Source: Phellopilus nigrolimitatus
Lineage: Eukaryota; Basidiomycota; Agaricomycetes; Hymenochaetales; Hymenochaetaceae
Direction: 5' to 3'
Length of the DNA stretch: 64,000 nucleotides
Assembly: GCA_021029095.1 (NCBI GenBank)
Contig: JAJOHG010000009.1
Span: 930,001 to 994,000 of the forward strand
A program made the position numbers and the translations under genes. The number at the start of each line of letters is the position of its first letter. Positions within the stretch are counted from its first letter, which is position 1. The notes below the pieces were generated by a model. The model saw only the letters and a program-made list of their open reading frames with translations. It was not told the origin of the DNA and ran no database searches. Positions 50,926-60,628 of this stretch are shown here, piece by piece.

Positions 50926-53900
50926 TTAAGACGCTATATATTGCTGCTATTAGACGAGCCAGAGACAAATATATGTAGCTGGCTTACGGGTTTCAAAGCC
51001 TTGATTAGGTGCCATTCATCCATGGAAACGTCGGTCTTGAACGTCGTCTAATAGCACTCGTCTCAGCCAATGTGAATTAAAGATAGTGGAGTACGAACCT
51101 TCAAGACGTCGATACTCGCGCGAGTGATGTGGCTAATGATATCATCTTTGTCATCGAAATGTCGCCCGAACATCTTAGCGGACTGGTAAACTGCATGTTC
51201 GATCTTTACCGCAACACCTCCACCAGCTTGCGATTTTTTGACAATCTAGAAGGCACAATATTAGTGACGATTCATTATGAGCAGCAAACTTTTTTTTCTC
51301 ACATCCATGGATTTGTGGTTAATCTCCAGCGACGTGCTGGGCGGCAGTAAGCAAACAGTGCATCAAATCCCTAAGACCACTCACATTTTCCCAAGATCAA
51401 CAATCTCTTTCTTCTGCGTCACTGGGTCGACTTTGACGACACATAACGGCGTTCCGACCCTAAGAGTCCCGTCCAAGATATCGACACCCAGAATAATAGG
51501 ATCGCGCTTGGCAAAGCACGCGATGGTCTTCAGCCTGCAAGGCCAGATAGCCTGTGGAGCAGCGTCTTTCCGCTTCGCTTCCATGATCTCTGCGTTATAC
51601 GCCGTGAACGCATCGAAGAGATGGTAGATGATGTCCGCTACACTACTAGTCAGACACAATAAGTCAAGCTTAATAAGATCATACCTTTAAACAGTTTGAT
51701 ACCGAGCTCGTCAGCGAGCCTCTCCGCATCCCTGTCGACAGTGACGTCGAAACATAGAATACATGCAAGTTCCTTCGCCTTCTCCAAAACGGTCGCGCAA
51801 CGCATAACATCCTTCTTGTGCACCGGGCCGATGTTTATACCAGACACTGGGATCTTGCTGACCCCGAGGAAGTCTAACAGTGCCTCCAGAGAACCAAGTG
51901 TGCTAGCTTGTACGCAGACGCCCCTCCCTGATTTGTCGATCGAGTTGAGTAAAGTCGTGAGGTCCGACATGACTTCGTCCCGGAGGTCATCCTCGTCGTC
52001 ATCAGGGCCAACAACAAGCAAGCGAGAACCAGCGATGGCCTTCTCAAGGTCAGGAGCAGAGATTTTAACACCAAGTGCCGCCTTGACCTCTTTGTGATGT
52101 ACATATTGTGACTGCAGAATATACAATTGACCGCAACCTTCCAAAACCAAATAAATAGACAATTTACCTTGATACGAAGTTCACGCAAGGGTTGTGGAGT
52201 TAGGAGAGCTCGAATTTGAGTAACGATAGGTCCGTTCAGACCGCAGACCACGATTCTATCTCCTTCGTGCAGAATGCCGTTCGACAAGACCACATCGATA
52301 GTCGTACCTAAACCTTCAATTACCTTGACCTCCAGCACGGTGCATTCAAGCTCCGAGAGATACATCAACCGGTCACTCATGCGCTGCTGCGTGAGGTTGA
52401 CAAGGAGCATGATCATGTCTGGTACGCCCTCCCCGGTGATAGCGGACGTCGGTACAAGCGAGACGTTCCGCGCGAAGCTTTTATTCTCATAGTACAATAC
52501 CGAGTTGAGACCTTGCTCAGCAAAAGCGAGAATCGTCTTTTGCACACGATCGTCGAATTCACGCTGGACGGCAGGTTTCTGTTTAGCCAGCGACTCGCGG
52601 AACGCGCCGTCTGGAGTTGCTTCCCAGCCGTAGAGACGATCGATCTAGAATATCAGAGTATTTAGAAATACAGAAATACGCAGCGCTGGCTTTGTCCAAA
52701 CCTTATTAAGAGCGACAATGAAAGGAGTCTTACGGTCTCTCAGCAATCGTAGAGACTCGAGAGTTTGCGGTTCAAGGCCATGCTACAGAACAAATTGAAG
52801 CTGATATACACAAAAAATAAGCAGATTAAGCTCACCATGATATCGACGACTAAAATAGCAATATTACACAATGAACTCCCGCGCGAACGAAGATTGGTGA
52901 ACGACTCGTGCCCGGGAGTGTCAATGACCAAAAGACCGGGAATCTTGTAGTCTTGTGAACCATCCTACACGAAAAAGTAACAAACTTTAGGTACTGCATT
53001 TCCCATATCAGTCTTTTGATCGAAAATAAAAACCTTGTTAAGGACAAGAGTCTTAGTCTTGATCGCATCGACGGGGAAGTATGTGGCACCAATCTGCTGT
53101 GTGATGCCTCCAGCTTCGCCCTCTTGTACATTTGTTTGACGAATCTATCACCAAGTGTCAGAACATAATATATATGGAAGAACAGTACAGATAACGTACT
53201 TTGTCCAGTAGCTTGGTCTTACCAGTGTCGACGTGGCCAAGAATACAGCAAATAGGACTACGCAGATCATCCTTGTTCCGATTTGCCAGCGCCGCCTCAT
53301 GCGCCTTCGCCCTTCGCTCAGCAGCCTCAACCTTACGCTGCGCGGCCAGACGCTGGGCGTTTGTCATCTCTTCCTCTGAGCTCGAGTCTTCTTCAGAAGA
53401 GTCCTCGTCCGAAGAGCACTCTGAAGACGACCCCTCTGATTCCGATTCCGATTCCGACTCATCCGGCTCTGCCTGCTTCGTTGATGTCTTCGTCGGAGCC
53501 GCAACAGGCGCTTTCGTGGATGCAGCGGCTTTCGCAACAGGGGCTTTTGGCGGCGTGGAAGCAGGAGCTGGCACAATTTTTTCTTTCTTCGGGTCTTTCT
53601 TCGCAGGGGTTGCAGCACCATTTACTGGGAAAAGACAGTAATGTAAGTGGACAGATTCTATTGATATCAATACAAAAGATTTGCCTTTAGCAGCTGGCTT
53701 CTCCGCCAATTTTGAAGGCTTGCGATTTTTCTCCTCATCCGAGCTGCTCGCGTCCCAATCGCTCTTCACATCCTCTGCGGGAACCGGCTTCTCGTCCTCT
53801 TTTTCGCTCTCCGCGTCCCACTCATCCTTGACTCCATCGTCCGTCGGAGTCAGCGCAGGTGCAGGCGTGACATCTGGGAGTTCCTCAACCTTCACAACAG

Positions 53901-55447
53901 GAGACTGCACTGTCGGTGTTGACGCCACCGTCGACGATATATCGTCATCCTTAGGGGCCGGGCCAGACTTCTTTTTTCGACTGGCATAAACCACTTTCTT
54001 GGGCTTATCGACCACTGCATGCTGCAGGCCTTCAATAAGCACGCCGGATGCGAGAAGGGCCTCCTTGCGTCTCTTGGCGGCGGCAAGTTCATCTTTCTGC
54101 TTTTTGGTAAGGAGGCGACCTTCTTTCTTTGCTTGCTCGCGTTTTTGCTGAAATTACAGATGAGCTATGTTCGAAAAGAACACAACTCGAAGCTTACCTT
54201 CTCCTTTTCTTTTTTTCGTGCTTTTTCTTCCTCTCTTCGCTTTGCCTCTTCTTCCGCCTTTCTCTCTTCCTCCTCGATCCTCTTGCGCTCTTCCTCCTCT
54301 TTCAATCTTGCTTCCTCCTCAATCCGTCTCTTCTCCTCCATCATCGCTTTCAGTGCGCTGATCCCACTCGCTCCCTTTTTCTTTCCAGCTGCTGGTGCTG
54401 GCGCCGGTTCGTCTTCTTTCTTCGCCTTCTTTTTCTTCTTCTTCTTATCAGATTTGCCTCCCGCGGCTGCACCAGCGCCATCTTCGTCATCTTCATCGTC
54501 TTTCGCCTCCTCGGCCGTAACTGCAGCAGCAGTAGCGGCGGGAGACGACACAGCAGCTCCTTCATCAGCAGCATCACCCGTAGTGCCTCCCTTTTTCGCG
54601 GCTGCTTGGGCCTTTTTCTTCATCTATGAGATAGAACTGAGATCTACACGTGAACATGAGAAAATGCAAAACGCGCGCACACCTTTTCACGCTCTTTCTT
54701 GAGTTTCTCCTTCTCTTTTTTCGAGAGAACTTTAGCGCCGGGCTCACTAGCCGGCTCGTCATCGTCTGCCAAATCGTCCGCAATTGCGACAGATTTCTTC
54801 AACTCCTCAGTATCCCCGGGAGGCCTGGCCTGCTCATCCTCTTCTGCATCGACTTTTCCCTTCTTGCCTTTCTTCTTCTTTCCGCCCTTTTCCTTCACAG
54901 GTCCCCACTCTTCATTGGCGAGCTCATCGGCAGTCATCATCGGAGCCTTCTTCGGGGCGCTGATGTCGCCATTTGCGGCGGCGGCCTCCGTATCTGAGCC
55001 TTCGCCTGGACGCGGGCCATTCGCGAAGGAAACGGAAGCAACCTCGTCCGTATCGGCGAAACCGCCTTTCTTGGATTTCTTCTTTTCCTTCTTACCCTTG
55101 GCTGAAGATGCTTGGATAGCCGCCTGCGATCATAACCGTTATTATAGTAGTGGACCAAAGAGATAGTAACGTACCATTAAACCACCAAAATCCTCCTCGT
55201 TCTCCATGTCTACGTCACCTGGGTCTATGCCTAGCGCTGCGAAGCCACTTGACCCTTCATTCTTCGACACAAACGCATCATCTTTAGGAACACCTCCAAC
55301 GTCTGTCAAATTATTTCCAGCGACCGGTTCGCCTGCATCCGCCCTAGACGATGGATTCAGGGACAGATAAATCATTGTCAAATGTGTAGCTCACCAGAAA
55401 TCATCGTCCTGCTTCTTGCCCTTCTTTCCCTTATTTTTCGGTGCCAT
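50926..55447 (-). CDS. FUN12: translation initiation factor eIF5B (Fun12/IF2 homologue)
   Basis: GTPase that joins the 60S subunit at the end of initiation. Start [18 protein letters not shown] at 55447. A very long charged N-terminal half is built of Lys/Glu tracts, including a coiled coil of [15 protein letters not shown] type at about 54,300-54,180 and a [15 protein letters not shown] patch. The GTPase has [36 protein letters not shown] and ALNKIDRLYGW. Domains II-IV follow: [56 protein letters not shown] and [31 protein letters not shown] end. The final residues depend on whether a short last intron is used: stop at 50926 if spliced, 50934 if not. Confidence 0.92.
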
Positions 55448-55660
55448 TTTTGGGTGTTTTTCTTAATTTATCAGGACTTGTTCGTTAACGAGAGGGCGTG
55501 AACGACGTCGTGGCGGCGGCGAAACTCGCCGTTTGCACGGTCAGAGAATCGGCACCGGTGTGACATGTATGTGACTATGTATGACTAATTTACGCCAGTC
55601 TGTGCTGTGCTAATCTCGGCGTGGTTGAGCTCCGTGCACCTCGTCGGAGGTTCCGAGAGG

Positions 55661-57684
55661 ATGGACGATGAGCTCCGTCGTCTGCGCGAAGACAATGCTC
55701 AGCTTCGTAATGAGCTTCGAACAGCTCGTACTAGAATTAAGCGCTTGGAACTTGAACAAGAGCGAAACAAGGCTGATCGCACTATACTGGACAGACAAGT
55801 GCAGGAGTTGCTTCAGCATGCTGCAGATGAGCAAGCCGAGTCGGAAACTACTGTAAATGTAGGGCAAACGATAAATCTGCGCTCTGCGACGCCAGCAAAA
55901 TTTATAGCGGACAGCAAGGAAGAGGTGAGAGTCTACATTATTAGTATACTAAGTTCCATTCAGCCTACCTTATTCCAGAATAATAAACAGACCGATCTTC
56001 AGGACAAGCCGAACACTGCAGGGACAGAACCTGCGTTCACCCCTCCATCTAGTACTGTGAGCAGGAAATACGCAAATCTGGTCTAGTTAATAATTGTCCA
56101 TATAGACCCCAAGCACGCTCATAACCCCCGACGAACGATCATCTAAAATTACCACGCGGTCAGATGTGAGAGATCGATGTTCGAAGTTCTTTCAATCTTT
56201 AATCTCCCAACTGTACAGCATGTTCCGTCGTCATCTAAAGCACTGGAGCTTGTGCCAGAGGTCTTCGTCGTCTACGACAGCAATGACGAAGTAGATGAAC
56301 TTGAAAATGATATCATTGAGATTGGAGACGCACAGCAACCAAAGTTCGCTAGCAAACCAGAGGATATAGTCGGGATTATAAGTGCATTTTTTTCTGGCGG
56401 GAATGCTGCAACTACTTTAAATCCACCGACCGCATCTGATTTTCCAACTGCACAGAGGAAGATAGGCGGGCCCCGAACAAAGCAGACTGCGCGTAAGTCG
56501 ACCGGTGGAACGCCTCCCAAGATAAAGAAACTCAAGCAAAATGTGGAGCTGCATAAAAGGAACCCCTTTTTCAGCAAGCTTGAAAACGTCCGTCTCTGTC
56601 TGCTTCCTCCTTGCCCTTCCGCACACTAACAAGCTCCCGCACAGCCTGCTATCAGGATCACAGTGAAGTCCGAAGCCATTCGTCTCCCAGAAGACACGGT
56701 GTACGCTCGTCTTTGCCATTTGGGTGATCCTGTATACCGAGTCACTGCGCCGGAAGCACTGACCAGGCGTACGACCACACGTGAATTTTTAAGCAGTACA
56801 TTTGGGGGAAACAAGTATGCATTCGTGCAGCGTCTGAATCCGACACATAAAGCTAAACACGGATACTCCCACTTCCTCTGTCCCAACCTTAACACGGACC
56901 CGCACGCACCTCAAGTCCCTGGCGCCCACGGGCTGCTGTTCCGATCGGAGGAGGATGACGACCTGCTCATGGAAGACGGCGAGCGAAATCAAAAACCTCA
57001 CAAAGTGATTGCTGGGCTAGGACCCAATTTGTGGCTATATACCGGCGATTACGAGCTTCAAGAGTCTGAGTCCCTGGCGCCTGAGCAATGGGGAGCTTTA
57101 CCACAAAAGGTTGTCTGCAAATTACATCGCATTTTCCTCCCGCAATTCGCTTATCTTCTTTACAAGGCGCGGGATAAATGGGCTATGAGCATCGTGAAAG
57201 CGAAGGCTGGCCCTCGCGCTCAAACACGCGCGTCTATCGCTCTCAGACTTCAAAACAAGTGTGAGCCGTCGACATCGCAAATTAAAAACATGGTTAAGAC
57301 AAAGGGCGGCGCCTGGAATAACATCAAGCCAGAAGACGTCAAAGGTGCTTTTCAACGAGGGGAAGAAGTAAGTAAACTTGGATTCTTTATCTACCGTATG
57401 AATTAACCAGCTCCCGATATTTCTAGCGAATAAATGTTTTGGTTATGAAGTGTGTCGGTTACGATGAGGCCTTCCAACAGAAGCTCATCGACGGGCCCAA
57501 GGCTCGACTTGATTACGTCGATAGTTCAAAAACACCTGATCTAGATGAATCTGACCAGGACTCTGTACTTGACGAGGATGTCGAACGGCATTCGCCAGAC
57601 TCTCGGGCGTTCAAACGAGCTCACAGCCCTTCTTCGCATCAAGAAGATAGGCAGCCTCATCGTAGACGCCTAGCACTTTCATAA
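55661..57684 (+). CDS. DUF6697-like protein with histone H3 tail mimic (copy 1)
   Basis: Function unknown; layout suggests a chromatin- or SUMO-linked protein. Exons line up phase-consistently. E1 55661-55924 holds the coiled coil MDDELRRLREDNAQLRNEL. E2 is 55979-56056, then a short E3. E4 (from about 56219) contains VFVVYDSNDEVDELENDI, a SUMO-interaction-like motif, and further on GGPRTKQTARKSTGGTPPK (56465-56524). The core follows: YARLCHLGDPVYRVTAPEALTRRTTTREFL, HGYSHFLCPNLN, PHAPQVPGAHGLLFRS, LWLYTGDYELQE, RASIALRLQNKCEP. The last exon begins with INVLVMKCVGYDEAFQQKLIDGP and ends in an acidic then basic tail (HRRRLALS). A 57-nt stop-free stretch (57,111-57,167) sits where copy 3 has an intron. 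213 bp from the divergent eIF5B start. Confidence 0.75.
56474..56509 (+). other. segment encoding RTKQTARKSTGG, identical to histone H3 residues 2-13
   Basis: Read in the frame of exon 4 of copy 1. Preceded by GGP and followed by TPPKIKKL, compared with A before and KAPRKQL after in histone H3. So lysines equivalent to H3 K4 and K9, and Thr3, Arg8 and Ser10, are all there, but K14 is replaced by Thr. No histone fold follows, so this is not an H3 gene. Confidence 0.9.
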
Positions 57685-58048
57685 ATTCTAATACGGTGCT
57701 TTACATTTGGATTTAATGTTGTCAGTGCACTTTTTTGTTTGCTGTCGACTTCGACTCACGTGCAATTGTCCGTGCAGTCGCTCTCGATTCGTTTTCAGAC
57801 CGTTTAAGATCCTTACTGAACCAACGAGTTTTATATGTCGACATATACCAACGCTTTCAATCACCGGCAGCACTATGACTCTCTTCTACTTGTCATGCAT
57901 ATGTATCACTTCTAAGACCCACGTGGGGAATGTACAGGCACGGATGTGACGTAATCGTAACAGTTTGTGACAAATGTTCAAGCTCTGTCGCTTGGCAACT
58001 TACCCAAAGTCTAAATCTCCTTCAACTTTCAATCTGGAATCCGATAGG
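57685..58048. other. intergenic between family copies 1 and 2
   Basis: 364 bp with no gene. Presumed 3' end of copy 1 and promoter of copy 2. Confidence 0.4.
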
Positions 58049-59990
58049 ATGGACGATGAGCTCCGCCGTCTACGCCAGGACGATGCTGAGCTTCGCAGCG
58101 AGTTTCAGACAGCTCATAGTAAAATAAAGCGGTTGAAATTTGAGCAAGATCGTAGATTATTGGACAGACAAGTGCGAGAGTTACTTCAACACGCCGACGC
58201 CGAATCGGAGGCAGCTATAGCCTTGGCGCAAGCAGTAGCTCAGTACGCTGTGTCATCAGCTCCAGCTCTTACCGATGCTCAGCAAGAGGTGTGTTTTTCA
58301 CCCTTATAGTACTATATATCATTCAGACTGCTTTTTCAGAAGGATAAGGCCAATGTCGAGGAGATGCCGAATAAGGCTTTCACAGAAGCAGGATCCGCGC
58401 CCATTCTTTCATCTAGAACTGTGAGCAAAACTGCGCAACTATGCTACACTTAATTGAGGATCCATCTAGGCACTGAGCACTGACAGGGGATCAGTCATAG
58501 CCAAGTCTTCCCCGCAGTCTGATGTGAGAGTTTTTTCTAAGCTTATTTCAATCTAAAACTCCTTTTTTCGATACAGCTCAGCCAGTCATCGTCTAAGGCT
58601 CTTACAATTGTGCCAGAAGAAGTAACCATCGACGACAACAGCAACGAAATGCAAGGAATTGAGAATGCTACGCCGGAAACTGGAGGTACACAGCAACAAG
58701 GGACCACCAGCAAACCCGAGAATAAAGCCGCAAGTTCCTCAAATGCATATTCTACCCACAGTAGTACTATCAGATCTATTCTCTCGCTTACGCGATGGCC
58801 GAGGAAAGTACAAGCGAGGAAGTCGACTGGTGGGCGTCTTTCGAGGGCGAACAATCAGGCGTGGTTCCTCGAAGACCTTGTTAATGTCAGTTTACGCTTG
58901 CTTCCTCCATTCTCTCCCGCACTTGACGAGTTTCTGTACAGTATACCATCAAGGTCAAAGCCAATCCTCGAGCCATTCGTCTTCCAGAAGAGACAGTTTA
59001 CGATTATCTTCGCCATTTTATGGATCCTGTATACCCAGTCCCTGCGGCGGCAGAGCTGACTGGACACACGACAACGCGTGAATTTCTAAGCAAAGCATTC
59101 GGGGGAAACAAGAATGCATTCGTGCAGCGTCTGAACCCGTCACATAAAGCTAAACACGGATACTCCCACTTCCTGTGTCCCAATCTTAACACGAACCCAC
59201 ATGCACCTCAAGTTCCTGGCGCCCACGGGTTAATATTCCGATCGGAGAATGACTATGGCGTGCTCGCGAAAGATTCCAAGCGAAACCGAAAACCTCACAA
59301 GGTGATTTCTGGGCTAGGTCCCAATATGTGGCTATATACCGGCGATTACGAGCTTCAAGAGTCCGGATTCCTGACGCCTGAGCAATGGGGAGCTTTACCA
59401 AAAAAGGTTGTTTGCAAATTACGCCGCGTTTTTCTCCCGCAATTCGCTTATCACATTTATAAGGCGCGGGAGAAATGGGCTATGAGCATCGTGAAAGCGA
59501 AGGCCGGCCCTCGCGCTCAAGCACGCGCGTCTATCGCTCTCAGACTTCAATACAAATGTGAGCCGTCGACATCGCAAGTTAAAAAAATGATCAAGAGAAA
59601 AGGCGATGCGTGGGACAACGTCAAGCTAGAAGACGTCGAAGGTGCTCTTCAGCGAGGGGAAGAAGTAAGTCTTGGTTATTTTATCTATCGCATGAATTAA
59701 GTAGTTCTCCAAAACTTTAGCGGATAGATGTTTTGGTTATGAAGTGTGTCGGTTACGACGTGGCCTTCCAGCAGAAGCTTATCAATGGCCCCGAGTTTGG
59801 AGGTGACTTCGTCGATAGTTCAGACGCACAAAATTCAGACTCATCTGATGGAGACTCATCTGATGGAGACTCTGTATCTGACGAGGATGTTAAACAGCAC
59901 TCGGCAGACTCTCAGACCTCCAAACGACCTCACAGCGATTCCTCGGATGAGGAAGAGACACAACCTCCTCTAAAGCGCATCGGACTTTGA
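58049..59990 (+). CDS. DUF6697-like protein with partial H3 mimic (copy 2)
   Basis: Tandem paralogue of copy 1 with the same exon plan. E1 reads MDDELRRLRQDDAELRSEF. Short exons follow (KDKANVEEMPNKAF.. and ALSTDRGSVIAKSS..). The linker exon has LTIVPEEVTIDDNSNE, a weak SUMO-interaction-like patch, and VQARKSTGGRLSR, the K9 half of the H3 tail. The core is YTIKVKANPRAIRLPEETVYDYL through HAPQVPGAHGLIFRS, LYTGDYELQESG and RASIALRLQYKCEP. The last exon has IDVLVMKCVGYDVAFQQKLINGP and an acidic tail with DSSDG repeats and PPLKRIGL. In the core and 3' exon, nucleotide identity to copy 1 is very high by eye, while the linker is diverged. No frameshift seen. Confidence 0.75.
58814..58834 (+). other. 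segment encoding ARKSTGG, histone H3 residues 7-13
   Basis: In frame in the linker exon of copy 2. The context PRKVQARKSTGG aligns with PRTKQTARKSTGG of copy 1 with one residue deleted, so the K4 half has been lost and the K9 half kept. Confidence 0.85.
59838..59867 (+). repeat. two perfect 15-bp tandem units in copy 2 tail
   Basis: Unit GACTCATCTGATGGA twice, followed by GACTC. It encodes DSSDG twice in the acidic tail and is absent from copy 1, so it arose after their split. Confidence 0.8.
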
Positions 59991-60628
59991 GTCTGTTATT
60001 AAACATAAATTGTAAGGTCTTGTCATGTCTTTATTGCTTGTTACTGATGTCATCCATCTCGTTCTTTTTCCTTTTGGCTTAGATGCAACCACACGTAGTC
60101 GCCTTCGATTCATTCGTTCGGTTCTTCTGATAGGTTCTAGACTACTTGACTAATTTCATCTGACTACATGTATCAACACTTTCTCTGAGTATCAATGAAT
60201 TTTTTGGATGACCGTGGGGGACCCTAACCCGATCTATACGTTTTCACCACCGGCATCTTCCGAAACCGACCCCTTGAACCATCCGCGCGATAAATGCACA
60301 CCTCAAGCTTCTCAATAGGCAACTGACGTTTGAAAATAAACGCATCAAAACCGATCGAGACGTATTGTAGAGTACAAATATAACAAATTACGCCCTAAAG
60401 GGTCTTTACTTGTACTCGGACAGACCTAGGCAGAGCGACGGCCAAATGCATATCAGATTACAGAGGGACTTCTGAGTCGCCTCATAAACTGTGTCTTATC
60501 AGTAATTTTGGCTTCGGCATCTTCCGAGCCTGACCCTATTATAGATAACGCTGTCCAGACTTCGAATGACGATCAAGCTCTGTTTCCGACGACGATCCCC
60601 TCGAACCGTTACCGAGCACCGAGCGACG
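59991..60628. other. intergenic with a relic of a family 5' exon
   Basis: 638 bp upstream of copy 3. It holds a decayed partial copy of the copy 3 leader and coiled-coil exon (listed separately) and no other gene. Confidence 0.5.
60251..60371 (+). pseudogene. relic of a DUF6697-like 5' exon
   Basis: CGGCATCTTCCGAAACCGAC at about 60,251 matches the copy 3 leader (CGGCATCTTCCGAGCCTGAC at about 60,516). From about 60,301 the translation reads LKLLNRQLTFENKRIKTDRDVL then a stop, against LKLQVQRLTFENKRIKADRDVLEEQ in copy 3. The middle part, including the ATG, is missing. Confidence 0.75.

Noticed and set aside
54019..54702. Long plus-strand open frame rich in Phe/Leu/Ser, looking like a membrane protein
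   Set aside because: It is the antisense of the Lys/Glu-rich tracts of eIF5B; the composition follows from the complement of AAG/GAG codons.
56465..56530. Fragment of a true histone H3 gene
   Set aside because: Only the tail segment matches; no histone fold follows, and the frame continues into the family core with conserved splice sites.
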